This document shows positions 26,761-34,589 of a stretch of 64,000 nucleotides of DNA, piece after piece. Location: assembly GCF_036860695.1 (NCBI RefSeq), contig NZ_JAYKGJ010000001.1, positions 620,001 to 684,000 of the forward strand. The letters are read 5' to 3'. Position 1 is the first letter of the stretch; each line of letters opens with the position of its first letter. Under the pieces are notes generated by a model. It did no database searches. It was given only the letters and a program-made list of their open reading frames with translations, and was not told where the DNA came from. Origin of the DNA: Rosettibacter firmus (GTDB lineage: Bacteria; Bacteroidota; Ignavibacteria; Ignavibacteriales; Melioribacteraceae). Made by a program: the position numbers and the translations under genes.

Positions 26761-27837
26761 ATTAGTTCTTTTATACTAAATAGAAAGTTTAAAGTAGCAC
26801 TTACATATAATATAAAACCGGAAGAAGAAAATTCTTTCGAAGGCAAATCTCTCTCTCTTCAAAAGAATACAAAAGAAATTTTTTTAGATAAGTATGCTGA
26901 ATGGGATACAATCGAAACAATTAATGCTGTTAAAGAAGCTCTAGAACTTTTTAATGATGTTATAATGATCGAAGCCAATGAAGATGCATTTGAAAAATTT
27001 AAGAAACACAGACCAGATATTGTTTTTAACATTGCTGAAGGTGCAAATGGAATTAGTAGAGAAGCACAAATTCCTGCAATGTTAGATATGTTACAAATAC
27101 CATATACAGGTTCTGATCCACTTACACTTACAACATGTTTAGATAAAGCTCGCACTAAAGAAATTTTATCTTACTATAAAATACCAACTGCAAAATTCCT
27201 GTTAGCAGAAACACTTAATGATTTAGAAAACTTTCATCTAAAATTCCCTGTAATTATTAAACCAGTAGGCGAAGGTTCCAGTAAAGGCATCTTTAATTCT
27301 TCATTCATTCAGAATATCGATGATTTAAAAGAAAAGTTGGTTTACAATTTTGAAATATACAAGCAACCTTTCTTAATTGAAGAATTTTTGCCTGGTAGAG
27401 AATTTACAGTTGCTTTAATAGGAAATGATTCTGAAACCGAAGTTCTTCCAATTGTTGAAATTAATTTTAATGAATTACCAGAAGATTTAATACCTATATA
27501 TTCTTACGAAGCCAAATGGATTGTCGATACTAGAGATAAGCCTCTTAAAATATTTTCCTGTCCAGCAGAAATTGACAATGCACTAGAAGAAAAAATTAAA
27601 AGTATTGCTCTTAAAACTTATAAAGTTCTTAGATGTAAAGATTGGAGTAGAATTGATATAAGACTTGATGAAAATGGTATACCAAATGTACTCGAAGTAA
27701 ATCCACTTCCGGGCATTTTACCAGATCCTGATGATAATTCATGTTTCCCTAAAGCTGCTCGAGCAGCTGGACTATCGTACGAAGAAATGATAAATAAAGT
27801 TTTATTTTCTGCAATTAAAAGATATAACTTGGTATGA
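26761..27837 (+). CDS. D-Ala-D-Ala ligase-like ATP-grasp enzyme 1 (probable ATT start)
   Basis: ATP-grasp ligases of the Ddl type join two amino-acid-like substrates through an acyl phosphate. The frame is open from the stop at 26707 and encodes a typical Ddl-like N-terminus (FKVALTYNIKP, then WDTIETINAVKEALE) well before the first ATG at 26965. No ATG, GTG or TTG lies in frame there. ATT at 26761, behind AGAAGGA, gives 358 residues, close to the 352 of its neighbour. Motifs: GEGSSKGIF (ATP-binding loop, about 171-177), EEFLPGREFTVA, YEAKW, DWSRIDIRLDENG and EVNPLPG with the metal ligands. It overlaps the second ligase by ATGA. The KamA context argues against ordinary peptidoglycan D-Ala ligase (inference). 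Confidence 0.8.
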   Translation: MSSFILNRKFKVALTYNIKPEEENSFEGKSLSLQKNTKEIFLDKYAEWDTIETINAVKEALELFNDVIMIEANEDAFEKFKKHRPDIVFNIAEGANGISREAQIPAMLDMLQIPYTGSDPLTLTTCLDKARTKEILSYYKIPTAKFLLAETLNDLENFHLKFPVIIKPVGEGSSKGIFNSSFIQNIDDLKEKLVYNFEIYKQPFLIEEFLPGREFTVALIGNDSETEVLPIVEINFNELPEDLIPIYSYEAKWIVDTRDKPLKIFSCPAEIDNALEEKIKSIALKTYKVLRCKDWSRIDIRLDENGIPNVLEVNPLPGILPDPDDNSCFPKAARAAGLSYEEMINKVLFSAIKRYNLV

Positions 27838-28892
27838 ACTTCGAACGGAAAATATTAATATGCTACAATGAACCAATAAGATACTATAATAATTACCTTG
27901 GGAAAGAAATAAATAATGAAAAAGAAAATATCGATCTCTCTGAACACAATTTTTTAAACCAAATTGATAACATAAAGAAAATATTAAGCAAAAAATATTT
28001 AGAAGTTAATACACTCTCTGTAAATAGTGATATAAAAACATTTATTAAAAAAATATTGTCATATTCTCCTGATGTAATAATTAACTTCGTTGAATCTATT
28101 GAAGGTAATTCTAATCTCGAAAGTTATATAGCAGGTTTATATGATATACTCGGAATTCCATACACAGGGAATAATGCTATTTGTTTAGCTAATTGTCTTG
28201 ATAAAGTACGTACCAAACAAATCTTAAAATCACATAGAATTAAAACACCACGTTATTATATTGCACAATTAAAAAGAATTCCTTCGTCAACGGAATTAAA
28301 ATTAAAATATCCTGTGATAACAAAGCTTTTACGAGAAGATGCCAGCATTGGCATTTCAGAATTTTCTGTTATAAGTAATTACAGGAATTTGAAAAAACAA
28401 CTTGAATACCTTTTTGAAAATTTCAATCAAGATGTTTTAATAGAAGAATATATTGAAGGTAGAGAATTAAACGTAGCAATTTTAGGTGATGAGATATTAC
28501 CTATTTCAGAAATTTGTTTTGAAAGTTTACCTGAACATTTACCAAAGATTATAACTTACGAAGCAAAATGGTCACCCGAAAGTATTTATTATAAACATAC
28601 AATTCCTAAATGCCCTGCAGAGCTGGAAAAATCTTTAAAAGAAAAAATTGAAGCAATAGCAAAAAAAGCATTCGATGCACTTGAATGCAGAGATTACGCC
28701 AGAGTAGACATTAGATTGAACAAAAATAATATTCCGTATGTTATTGAAGTTAATCCCAATCCTGATATTTCACCAGATGCGGGTTTTATTCGTTCTGCTG
28801 CTGCAGCTGGAATTAGTTATGAAGAAGTTTTATACAGAATAACAAATTTTGCATTACAAAGGCAGAATTATGATACGCAAGTTGCAATGTGA
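27834..28892 (+). CDS. D-Ala-D-Ala ligase-like ATP-grasp enzyme 2
   Basis: A 352-residue ATP-grasp protein related to the preceding one: GIPYTGNNAICLANCLDKVRTK, EDASIGISEF in place of the EGSSxG loop, EEYIEGRELNVAILG, TYEAKWSPES, CRDYARVDIRLNKN and EVNPNPDISPDAG. ATP and metal ligands look complete. The loops that line the substrate pocket differ from both the first enzyme and true Ddl: the EGSS serine pair has become DAS, and NPLPG has become NPNPD. A different substrate is likely. The N-terminal 90 residues are divergent and charged. It overlaps its upstream neighbour by 4 bases and the acetyltransferase by 23. Confidence 0.85.
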   Translation: MNFERKILICYNEPIRYYNNYLGKEINNEKENIDLSEHNFLNQIDNIKKILSKKYLEVNTLSVNSDIKTFIKKILSYSPDVIINFVESIEGNSNLESYIAGLYDILGIPYTGNNAICLANCLDKVRTKQILKSHRIKTPRYYIAQLKRIPSSTELKLKYPVITKLLREDASIGISEFSVISNYRNLKKQLEYLFENFNQDVLIEEYIEGRELNVAILGDEILPISEICFESLPEHLPKIITYEAKWSPESIYYKHTIPKCPAELEKSLKEKIEAIAKKAFDALECRDYARVDIRLNKNNIPYVIEVNPNPDISPDAGFIRSAAAAGISYEEVLYRITNFALQRQNYDTQVAM

Positions 28893-29340
28893 TGATAGAA
28901 ACAGATTAGTTGATTTGATAGCTCAAATAGAAAATTTTAATGATGAAGAAAAAAAAGTTGCTGTTGAATTAATTGATGAAGCTATTTCTAATAAAGACCA
29001 GGATTATTATAACATATATGTCTACGAAAATGAGAATGACATTATTGGATATTATTGCATCGGGAAGAGAGCACTTACAGATGGTGTATACGATTTATAC
29101 TGGATTGTTGTTGATCCACAACATCAAAACAAAGGGATTGGGAAACAATTACTTAATCATGCGGAAAAATTTGTTCAAGAAAAAAAAGGAAGATGGATAT
29201 TAGCAGAAACATCTTCAAAAGAAAGCTATGCAAGTACAAGAAACTTTTATTTGAGAAATAAATATTCAATACTTGCAGAGATAAAAGATTTTTACACAAT
29301 AAATGATAATCTCATAATATTTGGTAAATACATAAAATAA
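28870..29340 (+). CDS. GNAT-family N-acetyltransferase
   Basis: This 156-residue protein has the GNAT fold, which moves an acetyl group from acetyl-CoA to an amine. The acetyl-CoA loop is QHQNKGIGKQLL (about 84-95), preceded by the strand DLYWIVVDP. The ATG at 28870 is preferred because AAAGG (28858-28862) lies seven bases upstream; a TTG at 28849 would only add MHYKGRI. It lies between the ATP-grasp pair and kamA. In Bacillus and methanogens a GNAT (AblB/YodP) next to KamA acetylates beta-lysine; those proteins are longer, so direct orthology is doubtful. Acetylation of a beta-lysine-containing product is a reasonable inference. Confidence 0.85.
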   Translation: MIRKLQCDDRNRLVDLIAQIENFNDEEKKVAVELIDEAISNKDQDYYNIYVYENENDIIGYYCIGKRALTDGVYDLYWIVVDPQHQNKGIGKQLLNHAEKFVQEKKGRWILAETSSKESYASTRNFYLRNKYSILAEIKDFYTINDNLIIFGKYIK

Positions 29341-29356
29341 TATAAAGGGCATAAAT

Positions 29357-30547
29357 ATGGAACTCTGGCAGCAAATGATAAGGGATAGTATCCACTCAGT
29401 AGATCAACTTGTAGAAAAATTCAAGTTAGATAGAAAAGTAGCTGAAGAACTCGATGGGTTCTTCCAGGCAAGAATTAATCCCTACTACCTGAGCTTAATT
29501 AGATACCCAGGAGATCCAATATGGTTACAATGTGTTCCAGATGTAAAAGAACTAGAAGACATTTCTGGATACGAAGACCCGCTGCAAGAAGATGCCATGA
29601 GCCCTGTACCAAATATTACACACAGATATCCAGACCGTGCTCTATTCCTAACAACAAGTCAATGCGGGATGTATTGTAGATTTTGTACAAGAAAAAGAAA
29701 AGTTGGTAACTCAGAAAAAATTTCCATGAAACAACTTGAATCTGCATTTAAATATCTCGAAGAACATACAGAGATAAGAGATGTAATTATGTCTGGCGGA
29801 GATCCTCTTATGTTAACAGATACTATGTTAGAAAAAATATTAAAGAGATTAAGACAGATTCCACATATAGAAATAATTCGCCTGGGTACACGCATGCCTT
29901 GTGTACTTCCACACAGAATTACTCCCAAACTTGTAGAAATGTTAAAAAAATATCATCCAATTTATGTTAATACTCATTTTAATCATCCATGGGAAATAAC
30001 ACCTGAAAGTACAAAAGCTTGCGAAATGTTAGTTGATGCAGGAATTCCTGTAAATAATCAGGCAGTATTGATGAAAGGTGTAAATGATGATGCAGAAGTA
30101 TTAAAAGAACTATTTCTTAAATTGCTCAAAATAAGAGTTAGACCATATTATTTATTCATGGCAGACGAAACGAGAGGAGCTAATCATTTTAGAACATCTC
30201 TTGAAAAAGGATTAGAAATTATGTTCAAGCTTCGTGGAAATATAAGTGGATTGGCTATACCTCACTTTGTTATCGATGCACCTGGAGGTGGAGGCAAAAT
30301 ACCAGTCCTACCACAATATATTTTACATCGTGATGAAGATAGAATTGTTATGAGAAACTATAAAAATGAAATTTATATTTATCGAGAAGCAAAACATGAA
30401 TCTGCAATTATTAAAGAAGAACCTCAAATACCAATAGAAATTTCTCATAAGAAAAATGGTAATTCAAAAAAACCAAAAAATTATAAACATATAACTACTA
30501 TTGAAATTCCACAACTTGAAACAAGTGAAACAATAAATAATAGTTAG
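29357..30547 (+). CDS. kamA: Lysine 2,3-aminomutase family radical SAM enzyme
   Basis: KamA converts L-lysine to beta-lysine with a 4Fe-4S cluster, SAM and PLP. In the 396 residues the cluster motif is CGMYCRFC (Cys103, 107, 110), followed by Arg112. SAM contacts are at SGGDPL (146-151) and PLP Lys314 is in GGGGK. The lysine-binding aspartates fit Asp270 (MADETRG) and Asp307 (VIDAPG). Spacing of Lys314, Asp270 and Asp307 equals that of Clostridium Lys337, Asp293 and Asp330 (offset 23), supporting lysine and not glutamate as substrate. The C-terminal zinc cysteines of the Clostridium enzyme are missing; instead there is a 60-residue Lys-rich tail. Good RBS (AAAGGG). Last gene of the ATP-grasp unit. 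Confidence 0.92.
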   Translation: MELWQQMIRDSIHSVDQLVEKFKLDRKVAEELDGFFQARINPYYLSLIRYPGDPIWLQCVPDVKELEDISGYEDPLQEDAMSPVPNITHRYPDRALFLTTSQCGMYCRFCTRKRKVGNSEKISMKQLESAFKYLEEHTEIRDVIMSGGDPLMLTDTMLEKILKRLRQIPHIEIIRLGTRMPCVLPHRITPKLVEMLKKYHPIYVNTHFNHPWEITPESTKACEMLVDAGIPVNNQAVLMKGVNDDAEVLKELFLKLLKIRVRPYYLFMADETRGANHFRTSLEKGLEIMFKLRGNISGLAIPHFVIDAPGGGGKIPVLPQYILHRDEDRIVMRNYKNEIYIYREAKHESAIIKEEPQIPIEISHKKNGNSKKPKNYKHITTIEIPQLETSETINNS

Positions 30548-30585
30548 AAAAATATAAAATATAACAAGCTTGAAATTTATATAAG

Positions 30586-31398
30586 TTATTTGAGTAATGA
30601 ATATGGGTCAAGATTTGGTCTTTCAATATCTTTAAAATATTCTACAGTACCTACTTTTAATTCCCATGTTGCTGCATAATCACAAACTATAATTCCCTTA
30701 GGATGAAGTTGTAATGCACTTACTGTCCACATATGATTAACTCCCTCTTCCACTACTTTTGCCAACGCTCTTGCTTTATTATGACCGCTAACTATAATCA
30801 TAACTTCTTCTGCATCCAAAACTGTTTTAACACCAACTGTTAAAGCTCTCTTAGGTACTTTACTTACATCATTATCAAAAAAACGAGAATTGGCAATTAT
30901 TGTATCCTGCGTTAATGTTTTAATTCTTGTTCTTGAACTTAAAGAAGACCCTGGTTCATTAAATGCAATATGACCATCAGGTCCTATACCGCCAACAAAT
31001 AGTTTAATACCACCATAGCTTAAAATTTTCTTTTCATAATTTTCACATTCCAGCTCTAAATCTTTTGCATTACCATTAAGTATATTTACATTTTCTTTAG
31101 GAATATCAATATGTTTAAAGAAATTATTCCACATGTAGTAATGATAACTTTGAGGATGATCTTCTGGTAATCCAACATATTCACCCATATTAAATGTTAC
31201 CACATTTTTAAATGATATTTTCCCTGATTTATAAAGCTCAATTAGTTCTTTATACATTCCAAGTGGCGAAGAACCAGTTGGTAATCCTAACACAAAAGGT
31301 TTTGAAGGAGACGGATTAAATTCTAAAATTCTATGAGCAACATAAAATGCAGCCCATTTTGAAACCAATTCATAATTATCTTGAATTATTAATCTCAT
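30586..31398 (-). CDS. nagB: Glucosamine-6-phosphate deaminase-like protein with D72G substitution
   Basis: NagB converts glucosamine 6-phosphate to fructose 6-phosphate and ammonia. The 270 residues align without gaps to E. coli NagB over the active site: [13 protein letters not shown] (phosphate loop), [15 protein letters not shown] with Asp141, His143 and Glu148, and SRTRIKTLT. The proton-transferring Asp72 of NMDEYVG is replaced by glycine (NMGEYVG, Gly72; codon GGT). This predicts lost or changed activity, unless another residue substitutes. The ribosome site GGGGG precedes ATG. It follows a GlmU-like sugar nucleotidyltransferase gene by 19 bases, so both belong to amino-sugar metabolism. 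Confidence 0.9.
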   Translation of the reverse strand: MRLIIQDNYELVSKWAAFYVAHRILEFNPSPSKPFVLGLPTGSSPLGMYKELIELYKSGKISFKNVVTFNMGEYVGLPEDHPQSYHYYMWNNFFKHIDIPKENVNILNGNAKDLELECENYEKKILSYGGIKLFVGGIGPDGHIAFNEPGSSLSSRTRIKTLTQDTIIANSRFFDNDVSKVPKRALTVGVKTVLDAEEVMIIVSGHNKARALAKVVEEGVNHMWTVSALQLHPKGIIVCDYAATWELKVGTVEYFKDIERPNLDPYSLLK

Positions 31399-31417
31399 GA
31401 TTCCCCCTTTTTGCTAA

Positions 31418-32680
31418 TCACATTCCCCTTTTCTTTCTTTCATTTTCTGTAAGCTTAAATACTTCTCTAAATAATTTTTCATCAACAGCTGTAAATTCAA
31501 TATTTCTTCTCTTCATTACTTTTCTGGCAACGTCAATTGATTTATCTATTTCATAAGTTGTAAGAGACTCACTCCCGCCCCAGGAGAATGATGGAATATA
31601 TTTAGGAGGAAAACCAGCTCCAAAAATATTGCATGATACTCCTACTACAGTTCCAGTATTAAACATAGTATTAATTGAACATTTTGAATGATCTCCCATT
31701 ATTAAACCAACAAATATAGAATCACTATCAACTTGCTCATCATTAATAATTACCTTCACTGTTCCATAATTATTTTTTAAATCGCTATTATTTGTATCAG
31801 CACCTAAATTTATCCATTGACCCAAATATGAATGTCCTAAAAAGCCATCATGTTGCTTATTAGTATAAGAATGAATTATAGAAGCTTCAACCTCTCCACC
31901 TATTTTACACACTTCGCCAATACTTGTGTTTTCATAAATCTTTGCTCCTATTTTAATAACCGAGTTATCTCCAATAAAACAAGGTCCTTCTATTACTGCA
32001 TTCGGTAATATCTGAACATTTTTACCAATATAAATTGGACCTTCTTCGGCATCAAGTACAACTCCTGGTTTAATTTTTACACCTTCATCAATAAAAATAT
32101 TATCTTTATTAAGAAGATAAGCTCCATCATAAATTTTTCCACGTATCATAGAATCATTTTTATTAACAATCAATCCAAAATCTTCTACTATTTGAGAACC
32201 ATTAATATTAACAAAATCCCACGGATATTTTAAAATAGTGACATTTATTTCTTGTTTTTTAATATTAGCAAATGCTTCATTTGTAAAAACATTCTTCATA
32301 ATTTTTTTAATCATATCCAGATTTTTTCCGCTAACAATTGCAGCAACTACCGTGTCGTTATGTATATACGCAACATCTTCACCATTTACCACTACTTGAT
32401 TTTTAAAGTAATCATTTACTATTACTCGAGAATTGACAAATAAACACCTATTAACAGTTTCTGGAATTTCATTTACAATAAAATTTGAATATTTCATTTT
32501 GACAGAGTCATTTAAATATTCTCTACAATGAAGAATAAATGAGTAATCTGGATAATGAAGTTTGACCTTATCAATTAATTTCATAATTCCACATCTTAAA
32601 TCAAATACTGGTCGAAAGTAAACAAGTGGCAATAAATTTTTATAATCTGAATCCTCAAACAAACATATTGCCTGTAACAT
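31418..32680 (-). CDS. GlmU-like putative sugar nucleotidyltransferase/acyltransferase
   Basis: The 420 residues have an N-terminal nucleotidyltransferase-like domain of the NTP_transf_4 type (YFRPVFDLRCGIMKL, residues about 20-36). The C-terminal left-handed beta-helix (about 190-370) is built of hexapeptide repeats such as IYIGKNVQILPNAVIEG and GADTNNSDLKNNYGT, the latter close to the GlmU acetyltransferase segment. The classic GlmU N-terminal GxGTRM loop is not visible, so the function is not that of ordinary GlmU. GGAGGA is the ribosome site. Paired with nagB, hence probably amino-sugar related (inference). Confidence 0.8.
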   Translation of the reverse strand: MLQAICLFEDSDYKNLLPLVYFRPVFDLRCGIMKLIDKVKLHYPDYSFILHCREYLNDSVKMKYSNFIVNEIPETVNRCLFVNSRVIVNDYFKNQVVVNGEDVAYIHNDTVVAAIVSGKNLDMIKKIMKNVFTNEAFANIKKQEINVTILKYPWDFVNINGSQIVEDFGLIVNKNDSMIRGKIYDGAYLLNKDNIFIDEGVKIKPGVVLDAEEGPIYIGKNVQILPNAVIEGPCFIGDNSVIKIGAKIYENTSIGEVCKIGGEVEASIIHSYTNKQHDGFLGHSYLGQWINLGADTNNSDLKNNYGTVKVIINDEQVDSDSIFVGLIMGDHSKCSINTMFNTGTVVGVSCNIFGAGFPPKYIPSFSWGGSESLTTYEIDKSIDVARKVMKRRNIEFTAVDEKLFREVFKLTENERKKRGM

Positions 32681-32899
32681 GAATCCTCCGATGTTATTTG
32701 CTATTATAAAATATCCCCAGCAATTATTAATAACTCCTACAATTAGTAAAAATGTAATTCAACCGTACTCTTGCTAATATATTTAATCTTCAATATTCTT
32801 CAAACCAGATTAATTATGAAATACTTATTATGACAAAAAAATATTTTCATTATTGGTATTAATAACAGAAATGTTATGCTATATATAAAACTATAATAT

Positions 32900-33784
32900 T
32901 CATTGATGATTTTTAAACTTACGAATATCCAGTCCCCAGAAAAGTTTATTACGTAATATCTCAAAGTAACTAGTATTATTTGAATGTGCTAATTGAATAT
33001 CTTTCTTACTTTTTTCAACAAATATATAAGAAGGAGAATCATAAATATTACTGCGTTGCCCATCACAGCTTATATGAATCTTTCCAAATTGTGATTGTGC
33101 GATTATTGTAATTTTTTGATTGCTGGATATAACAAGGGGTCTCATTGTTAAAGTATGAGGAGCAATGGGACTTAATGTTATTACATTTGATTTTGGAGTA
33201 ATTATAGGACCTCCAGTAGAAAGTGAGTACCCTGTTGAACCAGTTGGAGTTGCTATTATAATTCCATCTGCAGAAAAAGTAGATACATAATCATCATCAA
33301 TTTTAATAGTAATTTCAATCATTTTAGCCCATGAACCTTTATCAATTACAATATCATTTATTGCATATAATTCCTCTTTATTATTCACATTTCCTATTAA
33401 TGCAATTCTATTTTCAATTGTGTAGTTTTTAGATATTATATCAGGAATAAAATTTTTAAAGCTTTCAACATCAAACTCTGCGAGAAAACCTAATTTACCT
33501 AAATTTACTCCAATAATCGGTTTATTATCATTTCTAACTTCGTATGCAGTATTGAGCATTGTTCCATCTCCACCAATGGAAATTATTATATCTGATTTAT
33601 TAATTAATTCCTTCAAAGGAAGAAAACTGCAGTTATTAAGTTTTTCACTAAACTCATTTTTCTTTTTAAGCATTGAATCACAAATAAAAAATCCTAGATT
33701 GTATTTTTGTAATTCTTCAACTATGACTTCAATAGTTTTCAAGATATCTGTTTTTGTAATATTTGGAATTATTCCAAGTATCAT
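32900..33784 (-). CDS. nadK: NAD kinase
   Basis: NadK phosphorylates NAD to NADP in the cytosol. The 294 residues contain the diagnostic GGDGTMLNTAYE (Asp is the catalytic base), VNLGKLGFLAEF, NDIVIDKG, and the glycine-rich TPTGSTGYSLSTGGPI. Length is standard. It lies one base after a glycosyltransferase gene and ends the msbA unit. The 219 bases downstream, before the next gene on the strand, contain only a weak 6-base inverted repeat (32862-32877). Confidence 0.96.
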   Translation of the reverse strand: MILGIIPNITKTDILKTIEVIVEELQKYNLGFFICDSMLKKKNEFSEKLNNCSFLPLKELINKSDIIISIGGDGTMLNTAYEVRNDNKPIIGVNLGKLGFLAEFDVESFKNFIPDIISKNYTIENRIALIGNVNNKEELYAINDIVIDKGSWAKMIEITIKIDDDYVSTFSADGIIIATPTGSTGYSLSTGGPIITPKSNVITLSPIAPHTLTMRPLVISSNQKITIIAQSQFGKIHISCDGQRSNIYDSPSYIFVEKSKKDIQLAHSNNTSYFEILRNKLFWGLDIRKFKNHQ

Positions 33785-33785
33785 A

Positions 33786-34589
33786 TTATTCCTCTTTTAA
33801 ATTTCTCCCGGATTTCTTTATCTCCCAAACTTTACAATACTTAGTAAACACATAAAATGATGAATAAAGAGATAAAATTAGTCCATGCAATCCATCCAGG
33901 AATCCCAATTTTAAAATATACATTTTAATAAAAATAAATGCTGGTCTTAATAATATATCTATTAAAGTTACTTTCTTATTATTCTTAATTATTTCTTCGG
34001 CAGCAAGAGAAGTATAATTATTTAATTTATTTAAATAATGAGTTATATCGGGGTATGTATAGTGAATCAATGGATGTTGTAAATAACCTGATTCACCTTT
34101 AACTATTAATTTTTCGTGAACTGGATTTTCGCTTATATATGAGAAGTTTTTATTGAATAATCTCAAAACATAGTCCGGGTACCATCCACAATGTTTTATC
34201 CATTTACCAAGAAAATATGATTTTCTAGGAATAAAATATGAATTAAATTCTGGAGTAGAATTTTTAAAGCTAAGCAAATCATTGGCTAATTCTTTTGATA
34301 ATTCTTCATCGGCATCTATCCACAAAACCCATTCATATTTTGTTTTAGATATTGCATAATTTTTAGTTGGACCAAATCCTTTCCACTCTACAATTTCTGA
34401 TCTTACATCTGGATAAGAAGTAACAATTTGATAAGTATTATCTTTTGTTCTAGAATCTACTAAAACTAAAATATCATCAATAATATTTAACTGGCTTTCG
34501 ATACACCTACTAATATTTTGTTCTTCATCTCTTGCTATAATAATTGAAGATAATTTCACTTTATTTTTTCTTATTGTGACGAAATTCAA
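33786..34589 (-). CDS. Family 2 glycosyltransferase, WaaE/KdtX-like
   Basis: This GT-A-fold enzyme likely adds a sugar to LPS core or another envelope glycan at the cytoplasmic face. Visible are LSSIIIARDEEQNI (nucleotide-sugar strand), VDSRTKDNTY, and the DxD-type WVLWIDADEEL. WYPDYVLRLFN and NPVHEKLIV are typical of WaaE-like proteins. The listed start is a TTG that overlaps the msbA stop (TTGA). An internal GTG at 34559 gives MKLSSIIIARDEE, the usual family start, and may be the true one. Coupling with msbA, the lipid A flippase, supports an LPS role. Confidence 0.85.
   Translation of the reverse strand: MNFVTIRKNKVKLSSIIIARDEEQNISRCIESQLNIIDDILVLVDSRTKDNTYQIVTSYPDVRSEIVEWKGFGPTKNYAISKTKYEWVLWIDADEELSKELANDLLSFKNSTPEFNSYFIPRKSYFLGKWIKHCGWYPDYVLRLFNKNFSYISENPVHEKLIVKGESGYLQHPLIHYTYPDITHYLNKLNNYTSLAAEEIIKNNKKVTLIDILLRPAFIFIKMYILKLGFLDGLHGLILSLYSSFYVFTKYCKVWEIKKSGRNLKEE

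Noticed and set aside
26965-27837. ATP-grasp gene starting at the first ATG (26965)
   Set aside because: This start removes 68 codons of a conserved Ddl-like N-terminal strand and helix; no ribosome site precedes it, whereas AGAAGGA fits the upstream ATT.
28849-28869. TTG start for the GNAT gene
   Set aside because: The ATG at 28870 has a well-spaced AAAGG site and gives the normal family N-terminus.
32862-32877. Inverted repeat ATAACA-GAAA-TGTTAT downstream of nadK
   Set aside because: A 6-base AT-rich stem without a T-run on the minus strand; not a convincing terminator or operator.
32681-32899. Possible small gene in the longest intergenic gap
   Set aside because: Only very short frames without ribosome sites or recognisable pattern were seen on either strand.
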